64,000 nucleotides of DNA from Saccharothrix obliqua (GTDB lineage Bacteria > Actinomycetota > Actinomycetes > Mycobacteriales > Pseudonocardiaceae): assembly GCF_019375475.1 (NCBI RefSeq), contig NZ_JAHXGQ010000001.1, positions 1,116,001 through 1,180,000 of the forward strand, given 5' to 3'. Position numbers and translations under genes: made by a program. Position 1 is the first letter of the stretch. Each line of letters opens with the position of its first letter. Shown piece by piece: positions 1 to 9,376 of this stretch. The notes beneath the pieces were generated by a model. The model was not told the origin of the DNA and did not search any database. It saw nothing but the letters and a program-made list of their open reading frames with translations.

Positions 1-1
1 T

Positions 2-124
2 GACGACCCCGACGGTGGTCCGTACCAGCCGCACGAGCCGGAGCCCGCGAAGACCGGTCCGGTCCGCCCCGCGGGCGGCCCGTACCAGACGCACAAGACG
101 GAACCGGTCACCGCGCAGAACTGA
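2..124 (+). CDS. C-terminal tail of an unidentified protein (partial)
   Basis: An open frame enters at the window edge and runs 40 codons to a TGA at 122-124. It encodes a hydrophilic Pro/Glu/Lys-rich tail with two degenerate copies of a GGPYQ(P/T)H motif (residues about 5-11 and 25-31 of the visible part). A strong hairpin follows directly, which supports this as a real gene end. The tail looks like a disordered C-terminus of a larger protein; nothing visible gives a function. Confidence 0.55.
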   Translation, partial: DDPDGGPYQPHEPEPAKTGPVRPAGGPYQTHKTEPVTAQN

Positions 125-130
125 ACAACC

Positions 131-176
131 GGCGGACCGCACTGCCGAACCCGGACGGGTGGCAGTGCGGTTCGCC
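131..176 (+). terminator. Strong hairpin terminator after the partial gene
   Basis: A 16-bp stem with one G-U pair (arms 131-146 and 161-176, core ACCGCACTGCC with GGCAGTGCGGT) and a 14-nt loop starts seven bases after the stop codon. There is no long U tract, as is common for terminators of GC-rich actinobacteria. Confidence 0.7.
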
Positions 177-184
177 TGCTTGTG

Positions 185-198
185 CTCTCATATGAGAG
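185..198. promoter_or_regulatory. 14-bp perfect palindrome spanning the CHAT gene start codon
   Basis: CTCTCATATGAGAG is perfectly self-complementary and contains the ATG start (192-194) of the downstream gene. Its AT-rich centre and position suit an operator or an autoregulatory site at a leaderless or short-leader start; function is inferred only. Confidence 0.35.
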
Positions 199-2807
199 TG
201 CCTCTGGCCGCCGATCCCGTGGGGGATGCCCGTGAACTGCACCGCAAGGGCAAGGCGAACGCATCCGCGAACCGCTACCTGACCGCGACCCGCATCCTCC
301 GCCGGGGCCTGGCGGTGCTGGAACGGGCGGACGCGGACCCGGTCGGCCGGCTGGAGGTCCGCATCCGGCTGCTGATCACGCTGTCCTTCTGCCTCGCCGA
401 GACCAACGGCCTGGAGGACGGGTTGCGCCAGTTGGCCGCCGCACGCGCCGAACTGACCGGCCTGCCCGAGGGGCCGCTGCGTGACGAGCTGACCAGCCTC
501 GTCAACGGCGTCCAGGGCTTCCTGCTGTTCCGCGTGGGCCGCATCGAAGAGGGCATCGTCTACGTCGACCTCGACGTCGCCCACCACGAACGCCTCCTGG
601 AGCGCACCAAAGCCGACGGCGGCGACCCGGGCCAGGTCGTGCAGTCCCTCGTCACCACGCTCACCAACCGCGGCAACGCCTACGGCGAGATCCACCGCAT
701 CGACGACGCCGTGCGCGACCTCAACCGCGCCGTCCACCTCGCCGCCGAGCACGACCTGCCGCTGCGTGCCGCCATCTGCACCCACGCGCTGGGCAACGTG
801 CTGCGCCTGGCGGGCGACATCCCGCAGGCGCTGCGCCGCTACCAGGAGGCGAACCGGGCGTTCCGCGACCTCGAACCCGGCCTGCTGCTGCGCCTGAACA
901 TCGACCAGGCCGAGGCGATGATCAGCGTCGGCCTCGCCGACGAGGCGGGCCGCCTGCTGGACGAGGTCCTGCCCGAGCTGCGCAGGCAGCGCATCGGGCA
1001 GGACGTCGCCGAAGCCGAGCTGTACCGGGGCGCCGCCGCCCTCGCCGACGGCGACCTGGTGCTGGCCCGCCGCATGGCGCGCTCCGCGCAACGCCGCCTG
1101 GTGCGGCGCGGCAGCCCCGCGTGGGCGGCCGTCGCCGGCCTCATCGAACTGCGCGTCGACAGCACCCGCGCCGTCGAGTCACGCCGCTCCTCGCCGTCCG
1201 TGCTCGCCCGCGCCCTCGAACTCGCCGCCCGGCTCAGCGCGCTCAAGCTGCACGACCAGGCCAAGCTCGCCACCGTGCTCGCCGCGCGGGTCGAGGTGCG
1301 GCACGGCAACGTCGACCGCGCCGCCGACCTCCTGCGCGGTGTCGCCAACACCCGCCGGTTCGCGCCCATCGACCACCGGATGCTGCTGCGCCTGTGCCGC
1401 GCCGAACTCGCGCTCGCCCGCGGCAACAAGCGCGTCGCGCTCGCCCAGGCCAAGGCGGGCCTCGCCGAACTCGGCCGGATGCGCGACCGCATGGGCGGCC
1501 TGGAACTCGTCTCCGGCACCGCCCTCCACGGCCGCGAACTCGGCGAACTCGCCGTCCGCCTGGTGCTGGAGGACGGCGACTCGCCCACCGTCGCCAAACG
1601 CCTGTTCACCTGGCTGGAACGCACCCGCGCCCAGCTCTACCGCTACGACCCCGTCGAGTCCACAACGGACACCGCGCTCCGCGAGAAGATCGCCGAGGTG
1701 CGGCAGCTCAGCCGCGCCCTGCTGCGCGCCCGCCTCGACGGACTGCCCACCGCCAAGCTGGAGGAACGCCTCGCCGCCAGCCAGCGCGACGCCATGCGCC
1801 TGGGCTGGAGCGAGAGCCCGTGGGGCAGGCCCCGCCCCGTCGCCACCGCCGACGAGGTGATGGCCCGCCTCGGCGACCGCGCCATGGTCAGCTTCGCCGC
1901 GTCCGGCGAAGAACTCGTCGCCGTCGTCCTGGCCGGCGGGCGGGTCCGCATGAAGCGGCTCGGCTCCGCCGACGAGGCCACCGAACGCGCCCGCCGCCTG
2001 CACGCCGACCTCAACGCCCTCGCGCCCGACCACCTGCCGCCACCGCTGGCCGAGGTCATCTCCGCCTCCGCGCGCCGCGAGGCCGAGAAGCTCGACCAGT
2101 TCCTGCTGGGACCCCTCGCGCCGATGATCGGTGACCGGGAACTCGTCGTCGTGCCCACCGGCGCGCTCCACGTCGTCCCCTGGGGCGTGCTGCCGACGTG
2201 CGCCAACCGGCCCACCACCGCCGTGCCGTCGGCCACGTCCTGGCTGTCCACCACCCGCGCCGACCGCGAACCCGTCAGCGGCGTCCTCCTCGTCCGCGGC
2301 CCCGACCTCCAGGCGGCGCAGGGCGAGATCGACCGCCTCGCCGGCTACCACCGCGACGCCAAGACCCTCGACGAGGTCGACGCCAAGGTGGACGTCGTCC
2401 TCGAAGCCCTCGACGGCGTCGAACTCGCCCACATCGCCGCCCACGGCGAGCACGAACCCGAGAACGCCCTGTTCTCCCGCCTCGAACTCGTCGACGGAGC
2501 GTTGTTCGCCCACGAGATCGGCAGCGTCCGCCACCCACCCCGGCAGGTCGTGCTCGCCGCCTGCGAACTCGCCCTCAACCGCGTCCGGCCCGGTGACGAA
2601 CCGCTCGGGTTCGCCGGGGCGCTCCTCGCGAACGGCGCGCGCACCGTCATCGCCGCGTCCAGCCGCGTCGGCGACACGCCGTCCGCCGAAGCCATGGCCG
2701 ACTTCCACCACAACCTCGCCGCGGGCGCGTCACCCGCCGTCGCCCTCGCCGAAGCGATCGCCGTCGACCCGCTGCGCCGGCCGTTCGTCTGCCTCGGCTC
2801 GGGCTGA
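192..2807 (+). CDS. CHAT-domain (caspase-like) protein with TPR-like repeats
   Basis: 871 residues from the ATG at 192; the open frame extends upstream, but only through the terminator hairpin of the previous gene. The N-terminal two thirds are Ala/Leu/Arg-rich helical repeats of TPR character (about residues 20-500). The C-terminal third is a CHAT domain (Caspase HetF Associated with TPRs) with the expected dyad: His751 in IAAHGE and Cys791 in VLAACE, followed by a GFAGALLANGARTVI segment. CHAT proteins are putative cysteine proteases, some acting in bacterial immunity or development; many actinobacteria carry solitary copies of unknown role. No gasdermin, protease substrate or effector gene is adjacent. 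It converges with the LppZ-like gene, leaving a 5-bp gap. Domain assignment is firm, biological role is not. Confidence 0.85.
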   Translation: MRVPLAADPVGDARELHRKGKANASANRYLTATRILRRGLAVLERADADPVGRLEVRIRLLITLSFCLAETNGLEDGLRQLAAARAELTGLPEGPLRDELTSLVNGVQGFLLFRVGRIEEGIVYVDLDVAHHERLLERTKADGGDPGQVVQSLVTTLTNRGNAYGEIHRIDDAVRDLNRAVHLAAEHDLPLRAAICTHALGNVLRLAGDIPQALRRYQEANRAFRDLEPGLLLRLNIDQAEAMISVGLADEAGRLLDEVLPELRRQRIGQDVAEAELYRGAAALADGDLVLARRMARSAQRRLVRRGSPAWAAVAGLIELRVDSTRAVESRRSSPSVLARALELAARLSALKLHDQAKLATVLAARVEVRHGNVDRAADLLRGVANTRRFAPIDHRMLLRLCRAELALARGNKRVALAQAKAGLAELGRMRDRMGGLELVSGTALHGRELGELAVRLVLEDGDSPTVAKRLFTWLERTRAQLYRYDPVESTTDTALREKIAEVRQLSRALLRARLDGLPTAKLEERLAASQRDAMRLGWSESPWGRPRPVATADEVMARLGDRAMVSFAASGEELVAVVLAGGRVRMKRLGSADEATERARRLHADLNALAPDHLPPPLAEVISASARREAEKLDQFLLGPLAPMIGDRELVVVPTGALHVVPWGVLPTCANRPTTAVPSATSWLSTTRADREPVSGVLLVRGPDLQAAQGEIDRLAGYHRDAKTLDEVDAKVDVVLEALDGVELAHIAAHGEHEPENALFSRLELVDGALFAHEIGSVRHPPRQVVLAACELALNRVRPGDEPLGFAGALLANGARTVIAASSRVGDTPSAEAMADFHHNLAAGASPAVALAEAIAVDPLRRPFVCLGSG

Positions 2808-2812
2808 CCGGC

Positions 2813-3997
2813 TCAGTCCTTGCCGCGGTCCTGGCCGCTCATGCGCACGATGACCGCCACGCGGTCGTCGCTGGACACCGGCGCACCACCCGGGTCCTTG
2901 TTCACGGTGCCGATCAACGCCGTGTTGTCGTCCACCATGACCATCGCGCCCACCCGCCCGAAACCGGTCTCCTTGTCCAGGTACGGCTCCGGCTTGCCGG
3001 TGAAGCTCCCGTCCGGGCTCATCGGCATCACCTGCGTGCCCGCGGTCTTCGCCGTGCCGACCCACATCACGTCCGACAGCGACGCGCAGCCGGTCACCCC
3101 CGGCTTGTCCGGCCACGACCACGCCGGGTCGCCCAGCGGCTTACCACCCTCCACCCGGTACAGCAGGTCCGCCGACGCGCCCACGTCCGTCACCCACGTC
3201 TTCGTGCCGTCACCCGACACGCACAACCCGGACGGCGCGCGCAGCCCCGACGACAGCACCCGCGAACCCGCGGTCGGGTTGCCGCGTGCCGGCTGCCCCG
3301 CCGAGTCGATGCGCAACACCTTGCCCGCCAACGACTCCGGGTCGGCCGCCGCCGCCGGGTCGCCCGCGTCGCCGGTCGCCACCAGCAACGCGCCCGTCCG
3401 GTCGTAGGCCAGCGAACCGCGGTTGTTCGACGGTCCCTTCGGGATGCCCGTCAACACCGCCTTCGGCACGTCACCCGGCGCGATCCGCACCACCCGGTTG
3501 TCCGTCGCCGTCGTCAGGTAGACGTACACCAACTGGTCTTCCGGGTACGTCGGCGACAACGTCAACGACGTCAGGCCACCGTCACCCGACGCGTCCACGT
3601 CGAACGTGTGCACCACCACCGGGTCCACGTCCTTCGTCACCCGCACCAGCCGGCCCGTGGTCCGCTCCGTCGCCAGCGCCGTCACCGCGCCCGTCGTCTG
3701 GTTCACGTCCGTCATCGCCACACCCGACACCGGCGACAGGCACGTGCCCACCACGGCCGGGCTGAAGTCCTTGCAGCCCTGCGGCGGCGGCACCGGCGTC
3801 GGCGACTGCCCCGGCTGCTGGCCCTGCGCCGGGCCCTTCGGCATCTCGCCCGGCAGCTCCGGCTTCGGGCCCGCCTGCGGCGTCAGCTGCGGCGCGGCGC
3901 TCCACCCGGTCGGCGCGGGCTGCTCCGGGAAGCTCGCGCAGCCGACGGCCAGCAGGCCGACGGCGGAGCCGATCAGCAGTCCACGGAGACGACGCAC
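2813..3997 (-). CDS. LppZ-like lipoprotein, PQQ sugar dehydrogenase-type beta-propeller
   Basis: 394 residues. The N-terminus is a lipoprotein signal peptide with lipobox LAVGC (Cys20), so the protein is expected on the outer face of the membrane. A Pro/Gly-rich linker follows (residues 21-75), then blades typical of the glucose/sorbosone dehydrogenase family (GSLAYDRTGALLVATGDAGD, then AGKVLRID). In M. tuberculosis, as I recall, the lipoprotein LppZ of this family also lies near doxX and ilvBNC, as here. Only 10 bp separate its start from the stop of the upstream hydrolase, so both are probably co-transcribed. Whether it binds PQQ or oxidises a sugar cannot be told from sequence. Confidence 0.8.
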   Translation of the reverse strand: MRRLRGLLIGSAVGLLAVGCASFPEQPAPTGWSAAPQLTPQAGPKPELPGEMPKGPAQGQQPGQSPTPVPPPQGCKDFSPAVVGTCLSPVSGVAMTDVNQTTGAVTALATERTTGRLVRVTKDVDPVVVHTFDVDASGDGGLTSLTLSPTYPEDQLVYVYLTTATDNRVVRIAPGDVPKAVLTGIPKGPSNNRGSLAYDRTGALLVATGDAGDPAAAADPESLAGKVLRIDSAGQPARGNPTAGSRVLSSGLRAPSGLCVSGDGTKTWVTDVGASADLLYRVEGGKPLGDPAWSWPDKPGVTGCASLSDVMWVGTAKTAGTQVMPMSPDGSFTGKPEPYLDKETGFGRVGAMVMVDDNTALIGTVNKDPGGAPVSSDDRVAVIVRMSGQDRGKD

Positions 3998-4007
3998 GAC
4001 GCCCAGG

Positions 4008-4793
4008 CTAGGCGCGCCGCCGTGAACGTGAGGTGAGCAGGTCCGCCACCGCCCGCTCCACCCCGCGTGCCCGGACCAGCAGCAGCGCCAACTCCTCCGC
4101 CACCGCCCGCGGGTTCTCCAGCGGCAGGAAGTGCGTGTTCGGCAGCACCCGCACGCGTGCCTGCGGCAACCCCGCCACCGCGCCCAGCGACCAGCGCGGC
4201 GACGGCAGGTCGAACCGGCCCGCCAGCACCGTTGTGGGGCACGTCACGCCCGTCAGGTCCGGGCGCGGCGGTGCGTCGTCCAGCGCCGACGCCAGCGCGC
4301 AGTACCAGCCCCAGTCGTGCCCCGCGAACCGGCGCACCACGTCCACCGGCGACAACGACACGTCCGGCACCTTCACCCGGTGCAGCAGCGGACCCGCCAA
4401 CCGCAACGCCGTCGCCGCCGACACGCCCACCAGCCGCCGCACACCGGCGGGCAGCGCCGCGAACGGGTCGCCCGCCACCAGCAGCAGCCCCGAGACCCGC
4501 GCCGGGTGCCGCACCGCCAGCTCCGCCGCCACCGGCACGCCCAGCGACCAGCCCGCCACCACGCACCGCTCCACACCGCCGTCGTCCAGCACGGCCAGCG
4601 CGTCCGCCACGTGGTCCGCCAACGCCACGCGCGGGCCCTCCCGCGGGCGCCAGGTGTGCACGCGCGCGGGCAGCCCGTCCCGCACCTCGGGCACCGCGCC
4701 CAAACCCGGGCCCAGCAACACGTCCGGGCCCGTGCCCGTGCGACCCGACCGGATCCGCGTGCCGTCCGCGGAGACCACGTCACGCTCCCGCAT
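4008..4793 (-). CDS. Alpha/beta hydrolase
   Basis: 261 residues with ATG start. The nucleophile elbow GWSLG (in VVAGWSLGVPVAAELAV), an early PGLGAVPEV oxyanion-type stretch and a late NTHFLP segment carrying the probable catalytic His give the Ser/Asp/His hydrolase pattern. No signal peptide, so probably cytoplasmic. Substrate unknown. It is first in a likely two-gene unit with the downstream lipoprotein gene and is divergent from the 2-hydroxyacid dehydrogenase gene (29-bp gap). Confidence 0.8.
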   Translation of the reverse strand: MRERDVVSADGTRIRSGRTGTGPDVLLGPGLGAVPEVRDGLPARVHTWRPREGPRVALADHVADALAVLDDGGVERCVVAGWSLGVPVAAELAVRHPARVSGLLLVAGDPFAALPAGVRRLVGVSAATALRLAGPLLHRVKVPDVSLSPVDVVRRFAGHDWGWYCALASALDDAPPRPDLTGVTCPTTVLAGRFDLPSPRWSLGAVAGLPQARVRVLPNTHFLPLENPRAVAEELALLLVRARGVERAVADLLTSRSRRRA

Positions 4794-4810
4794 GGTCCGA
4801 CAGTGTGCCG

Positions 4811-4816
4811 TAGCGT
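4811..4816 (+). promoter_or_regulatory. -10 box TAGCGT for a leaderless start
   Basis: TAGCGT lies 6 nt before the GTG at 4823 and there is no Shine-Dalgarno sequence, so transcription probably starts at or next to the start codon. Confidence 0.5.
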
Positions 4817-4822
4817 GCGGGT

Positions 4823-5740
4823 GTGACGCTTACCGTGCTGGTCCCCGACGAACTCGGCGTCCGCGCCCTGGCCGACATCCCCGGTGTGCGCGCGGTCCAC
4901 TACTCGCCCGCCGACAGCGAGCTGCCGCCCGGCGCCGAGGACGCCGAAGTGCTGGTACCCAAGTTCTTGCAGAGCACGGACCCCCGCGCGTTCTACGCCC
5001 GGCTGCCCAAGCTGCGCCTCGTGCAGCTGCTCAGCGCCGGTGCCGAGCGGTTCATCGGAACAGTGCCCGATGGGGTGATGCTGTCCACGTGCCGCGGCGC
5101 GCACGGCGGCAGCACCGCCGAGTGGGCCATCGGCGCGTTGCTCACCCTGTACCGCGACTTCCCGGCGTTCGAACGGGCCCGGGTGGAGCGGCGCTGGGCC
5201 TACCACGCGACGGACACGTTGCAGGGCAAGAAGGTCCTCGTCGTCGGGGCGGGCGACCTCGGCGAGCAGTTCCGGCGGCGGCTGGAGCCGTTCGACGCCA
5301 CCGCCACCCTCGTCGCGCGCACCGCCCGCGACGGCGTGCGTGGTTTCGAGGAACTGCCCGACCTGCTCGGCGACCACGACGCGGTCCTGCTCTTCGTCCC
5401 GCTCACCGCCGCCACCGAGGGCATGGTGGACGCCGCGTTCCTGTCCCGCATGAAGGACGGGGCGATCCTCGTGAACGCCGCGCGGGGCGCCGTCGTGGAC
5501 ACCGGGGCGTTGCTGGCGGAACTGACGACGGGCCGCCTGCGTGCCGCCCTGGACGTGACCGACCCCGAGCCGCTGCCCGCCGACCATCCACTGTGGAGCG
5601 CGCCGGGGTTGTTCCTGACGCCGCACGTGGCCGGGTCGTGTGCCGGGCAGGGGGAGCGCGCGTACGCCGTCGTGGCCGACGAGGTGGCCCGGTTCGCGCG
5701 CGGGGAGGAGCCGCGCAACCTGGTGCGTGGCGAGTATTGA
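4823..5740 (+). CDS. D-isomer-specific 2-hydroxyacid dehydrogenase
   Basis: 305 residues. A Rossmann NAD-binding motif (VLVVGAGDLGEQF) sits in the middle, and the catalytic triad of the family is visible: Arg in NAARGAVVD, Glu in DPEPLPADHPLW and His in TPHVAGSC. The N-terminal half carries the split substrate-binding domain. The family reduces 2-keto acids or oxidises D-2-hydroxy acids with NAD(P)(H); this member is shorter than SerA and lacks ACT domains. Its neighbours do not fix a substrate. GTG start chosen because a -10 box lies 6 nt upstream. Confidence 0.85.
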   Translation: MTLTVLVPDELGVRALADIPGVRAVHYSPADSELPPGAEDAEVLVPKFLQSTDPRAFYARLPKLRLVQLLSAGAERFIGTVPDGVMLSTCRGAHGGSTAEWAIGALLTLYRDFPAFERARVERRWAYHATDTLQGKKVLVVGAGDLGEQFRRRLEPFDATATLVARTARDGVRGFEELPDLLGDHDAVLLFVPLTAATEGMVDAAFLSRMKDGAILVNAARGAVVDTGALLAELTTGRLRAALDVTDPEPLPADHPLWSAPGLFLTPHVAGSCAGQGERAYAVVADEVARFARGEEPRNLVRGEY

Positions 5741-5798
5741 GCCGTTCGGCGTAGTGGAGGGGGCTGCACGGACGCTCGCGCTCGTCCGCCGAACCTCC

Positions 5799-5804
5799 TA
5801 GCGT
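5799..5804 (+). promoter_or_regulatory. -10 box TAGCGT before doxX
   Basis: TAGCGT is 8 nt before the GTG at 5813. The same hexamer precedes the previous gene, and neither gene shows a Shine-Dalgarno sequence, consistent with leaderless transcription. Confidence 0.5.
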
Positions 5805-5812
5805 GCGGGTGC

Positions 5813-6493
5813 GTGACCAGTCACGACGTGGGCGGCGCCCACCACTTCGACGACAGCTACGGCCGGGGTACCACGCCGTTCAGCGCGGCGAGCCCGTTCG
5901 ACCGGGACACGAACACGTTCGACACGTCCGGGTTCGCGCCGGTGCCTGTGGACGAGCCCGTCGAGCGGCGGCCGTTCCGGTGGACGGGCAGCGCCGACCT
6001 GGGGTTGCTGGTGTTGCGGGTGGCGCTGGGCGGCGTGTTCCTGGGGCACGGGGCGCAGAAGGTCTTCGGCGTCTTCGGTGGTCCGGGCATCGACGGTTTC
6101 GCCGCCGAGCTGGAGGCGCTGGGGTACCGGTCGGCGGGGGTGTTCGCGTGGGTGGTGGGGATCACCGAGCTGGCGGGCGGCGGTCTGCTGGTGCTGGGCC
6201 TGTTCACCCCGCTGGCCGCGGCCGGGGTGCTCGGCGTGATGGCGAACGTGGTGGCGATCAGGTACGGCGGGCAGCTGATCCCGCCTGACGGGGCGCGCCG
6301 TTTCCTGAACCCGGACGGGGTGGAGCAACAGGTCGCCTACGCGGCCATGGCCTTCGCCCTCCTGTTCGCCGGCCCGGGCCGAGCGTCCCTGGACAACAAC
6401 CGCCCCTGGTTCCGCCGCCCCCTGCTGAGCGGCATCCTCTGCTTCCTGCTGACAGCCGGCGCAACCGCAACGACCCTCCTCCTCTTCCGCTAA
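5813..6493 (+). CDS. DoxX family membrane protein
   Basis: 226 residues. A hydrophilic N-terminal arm of about 60 residues is followed by four predicted membrane segments: LGLLVLRVALGGVFLGHGAQK, a second near AGVFAWVVGITELAGGG, a third near LAAAGVLGVMANVVAI and a C-terminal hydrophobic helix after RRPLLS. The GHGAQK signature at the end of the first helix is typical of DoxX. In M. tuberculosis DoxX was described as part of a membrane oxidoreductase complex with SodA and SseA in radical detoxification; that role is family knowledge, not seen here. Position close to lppZ and ilvBNC matches the mycobacterial order. Confidence 0.85.
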   Translation: MTSHDVGGAHHFDDSYGRGTTPFSAASPFDRDTNTFDTSGFAPVPVDEPVERRPFRWTGSADLGLLVLRVALGGVFLGHGAQKVFGVFGGPGIDGFAAELEALGYRSAGVFAWVVGITELAGGGLLVLGLFTPLAAAGVLGVMANVVAIRYGGQLIPPDGARRFLNPDGVEQQVAYAAMAFALLFAGPGRASLDNNRPWFRRPLLSGILCFLLTAGATATTLLLFR

Positions 6494-7385
6494 CCCCACC
6501 TCCCCGTTCCCGACCTTCCCGTTCCCGTCCACCCCGCACCCTGCCGCTCCGCCCTCCGCTCCTGCCGCTCCGCCTCCCGCCCCACGCGGCATCCCGCCCT
6601 CCATCCGCCCCCACTGGCCCCGCTTGCCGCTACGTCTGCCCCGCCAGCCGCCACCGGTCCACGCCGCCGCTTCCCGCCCCACCGCCGATTCCCCTCGCCG
6701 CTGGCTCCGCCCCCCGCTGGCTCCGCCCCCCGCTGGCTCCGCCCCCCGCTGGCTCTGCCCGCGTGCTCCTGCCCGGTCCCGCGTTCCGCTCCTGCGGCCC
6801 GCTTCGCCCCGCGACGCGTGTCGCCTCCCACCGCACCGCTCCCAGCGCGTGGGCATCCGCAGCTGCCTCTCCAACCAAGGGCTGTCCCACTCAACGCGCT
6901 CATGCCAGCCGGAGCCCGGCCAGGCGGCGGAACGGGCCGCCGAAACCCGGCTCTCCTTCGGCCTTGGCGCCGGGGCTCGACCGACGACCTGCCTCCGAGC
7001 CTCCGCGCCGCTCGGGCCGGGCGCGCGAGCAGGACGGCCCGGCCAGGCTCGCGTGGGCTCGCCGGAGCGTGGCTAGGCCGACCTCGTCGGCTGACTGGCC
7101 CGCCTAGCCGTCCGCCGAGGGCGGCACCGACTCCACGTACCCGCGCGCCTTCAGGGACCGACCGGTCTTGGCGGTGACCGGCGAGGCCCCTGGGGCTCTG
7201 GCCCGGCGAGGCCCGGAGGGGGCCTGCGGAGGCGACTGGTGTGGACCGGGGGCCTGGGTGGCGATGGGACGCCCGCCGTGGCCGCGCTCCTTGTTTACGG
7301 CAACGTAATCATCCCGTGATATATGCCCGAAAACCGTCCCCCACCAGGGCGAACTTATAGTCGCACAAAGCTCGGGAAACCCGAA
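6494..7385. other. Low-complexity C-rich gap without a supported gene
   Basis: About 890 bp between doxX and the ilvD terminator. The first 300 bp are extremely C-rich on the plus strand and contain a short tandem repeat; the rest is ordinary GC-rich DNA with chance open frames but no start/RBS/protein family I recognise. The last 100 bp (7290-7385) drop clearly in GC, as promoter or terminator regions do. Confidence 0.6.
6699..6762. repeat. 16-bp tandem repeat, three perfect copies plus one degenerate
   Basis: The unit CGCTGGCTCCGCCCCC repeats exactly at 6699, 6715 and 6731, with a diverged fourth copy at 6747. It is embedded in the C-rich gap and has no coding context. Confidence 0.85.
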
Positions 7386-7442
7386 GCAAAAAAGAAGACC
7401 ACCCCGTCCAGAGTGGTGTATGTCGCTGAACGGGGTGATCTT
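7386..7442 (-). terminator. Rho-independent terminator of ilvD
   Basis: Read on the minus strand, AAGATCACCCCGT pairs with ACGGGGTGGTCTT with one mismatch around a 22-nt loop, followed by CTTTTTTG. It lies 10 bp after the ilvD stop. This is one of the few terminators in the window with a real U tract. Confidence 0.85.
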
Positions 7443-7452
7443 CAGGACCCAG

Positions 7453-9297
7453 CTACCGGTTCACGTCGCGCACCGCGCCCATCGACGCGTCAGTGGCCAG
7501 CAGCGCGTAAGCCCGCAGGGCGGCTGTCACCGGGCGGACGCGGTCGGTGGGTTGCCAGGGGCGCTCGGACGCCTCCATCTTGGCCCTTCGCTCGGCCAGC
7601 ACCTCGTCCGACACCAGTAGTTCCAGCTTGCGCTCGTGCACGTCGACCAGAATCCGGTCCCCGTCCTCCACCAACCCGATCACACCGCCACCGGCGGCTT
7701 CGGGGGAGACGTGACCGATGGACAGGCCCGACGTCCCGCCGGAAAAGCGGCCGTCGGTGATGAGGGCGCATTTCTTGCCCAGTCCGGCACCCTTCAAGAA
7801 CGCCGTCGGGTGCAGCATTTCCTGCATTCCCGGACCACCCGCCGGGCCTTCGTAACGCACGACCAGGACATCACCCGGCTGGATTTCCTTGTTCAGGATC
7901 ACCGAAACGGCCTGCTCCTGCGATTCCACGACGCGAGCCGGCCCCTCGAACCGCCACAGCTCCTCGTCCACCCCGGCGGCCTTGATGACGGCTCCGCGCT
8001 CGGCCAGGTTGCCGTGCAGGACGGCCAGCCCGCCGTCCTTCGTGTACGCGTGCTCGACGTCCCGGATGCACCCACCGGCGGCATCGGTGTCGAGTTTCGA
8101 CCAGCGGTTGGTGGTCGAGAACGCCTGCGTCGTGCGGACACCGCCGGGCGCCGCGTGGAACAGCTCGACGGCCCGGTCGGACGGCTCGGCCGCGCGGACG
8201 TCCCACGCCGACAGCCACGACGCCAGGTCCGGCGAGTGCACGGACCGGACGTCCTCGTTGAGCAGCCCGCCCCGCCACAGCTCACCGAGCAGCGCGGGGA
8301 TGCCGCCGGCCCGGTGCACGTCCTCCATGTGGTAGTCCGAGTTCGGCGAGACCTTCGACAGGCACGGCACGCGCCTGCTCACCGCGTCGATGTCGGCGAG
8401 CGTGAAATCGATCTCGCCCTCCCGCGCGGCGGCGAGGATGTGCAGGACCGTGTTGGTCGAGCCGCCCATCGCCATGTCCAGCGCCATCGCGTTCTCGAAC
8501 GCCGCGCGGTTCGCGATGGACCGCGGCAGGACCGACTCGTCGTCCTCCCCGTAGTACCGCCGGCACAGCTCCACGACGGTCCGGCCGGCCTCCGCGAACA
8601 GCTCCCGCCGCGCGGCGTGCGTCGCGAGCGTCGAGCCGTTGCCGGGCAGCGCCAGGCCGAGCGCCTCGGTGAGGCAGTTCATCGAGTTCGCGGTGAACAT
8701 GCCGGAGCACGACCCGCACGTCGGGCACGCCGACCGCTCCACGGTGGCCAGGCCCTCGTCGTCCACCTGCGGGGACGCGGACGCCGCGATGGCCGTGATC
8801 AGGTCGGTCGGCGCGACGGCCACACCGTCCACCACGACGGCCTTGCCGGCTTCCATCGGCCCGCCGGACACGAACACCACGGGGATGTTCAGGCGCATGG
8901 CGGCGTTCAACATGCCGGGGGTGATCTTGTCGCAGTTGGAGATGCACACGATCGCGTCCGCCTGGTGGGCGTTGACCATGTACTCCACGGAGTCGGCGAT
9001 GATCTCGCGCGACGGCAGCGAGTACAGCATCCCGCTGTGCCCCATGGCGATGCCGTCGTCCACGGCGATGGTGTGGAACTCACGCGGCACGCCGCCCGCC
9101 TCGCGCACGGCCTCCGCCACGATGTCGCCGAGGTCGCGGAGGTGCACGTGGCCCGGCACGAACTGCGTGTACGAGTTGGCGATGGCCACGATCGGCTTGC
9201 CGAAATCACCGTCGGTCATGCCGGTCGCACGCCACAGGGCGCGGGCACCGGCGGCGTTGCGGCCGTGGGTCGTCGTGCGGGAACGGAGCGGTGGCAC
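7453..9297 (-). CDS. ilvD: Dihydroxy-acid dehydratase
   Basis: 614 residues, essentially full length for the family. Dehydrates 2,3-dihydroxy-isovalerate and 2,3-dihydroxy-3-methylvalerate to the 2-keto acids in valine/leucine and isoleucine synthesis; cytoplasmic iron-sulfur enzyme. Visible signatures: [14 protein letters not shown] near the N-terminus, [12 protein letters not shown] and [18 protein letters not shown] with the cluster cysteines, and [19 protein letters not shown] near the C-terminus. GTG start with a good GGAGGAG Shine-Dalgarno. It lies 79 bp after the VKOR gene on the same strand and next to the divergent ilvBNC operon, so the whole common Ile/Val pathway is encoded within 7 kb. 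Confidence 0.97.
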   Translation of the reverse strand: MPPLRSRTTTHGRNAAGARALWRATGMTDGDFGKPIVAIANSYTQFVPGHVHLRDLGDIVAEAVREAGGVPREFHTIAVDDGIAMGHSGMLYSLPSREIIADSVEYMVNAHQADAIVCISNCDKITPGMLNAAMRLNIPVVFVSGGPMEAGKAVVVDGVAVAPTDLITAIAASASPQVDDEGLATVERSACPTCGSCSGMFTANSMNCLTEALGLALPGNGSTLATHAARRELFAEAGRTVVELCRRYYGEDDESVLPRSIANRAAFENAMALDMAMGGSTNTVLHILAAAREGEIDFTLADIDAVSRRVPCLSKVSPNSDYHMEDVHRAGGIPALLGELWRGGLLNEDVRSVHSPDLASWLSAWDVRAAEPSDRAVELFHAAPGGVRTTQAFSTTNRWSKLDTDAAGGCIRDVEHAYTKDGGLAVLHGNLAERGAVIKAAGVDEELWRFEGPARVVESQEQAVSVILNKEIQPGDVLVVRYEGPAGGPGMQEMLHPTAFLKGAGLGKKCALITDGRFSGGTSGLSIGHVSPEAAGGGVIGLVEDGDRILVDVHERKLELLVSDEVLAERRAKMEASERPWQPTDRVRPVTAALRAYALLATDASMGAVRDVNR

Positions 9298-9376
9298 GGC
9301 TCCTCCAGTCTCTCAATGCTGTGTCGCGAAAAGGCACGTGGTGGGTGCCGTGAGTCCGGGAGCGGTGCTTGAGAGG

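Noticed and set aside
192-2807. CHAT protein as part of a defence system with effector
   Set aside because: No gasdermin, type III-E component, nuclease or toxin gene is adjacent; neighbours are housekeeping-type genes.
7104-7380. Minus-strand frame ending in VTAKTGRSLKARGYVES near 7104
   Set aside because: Open but without a start codon or ribosome-binding site, and it would have to read through the ilvD terminator.
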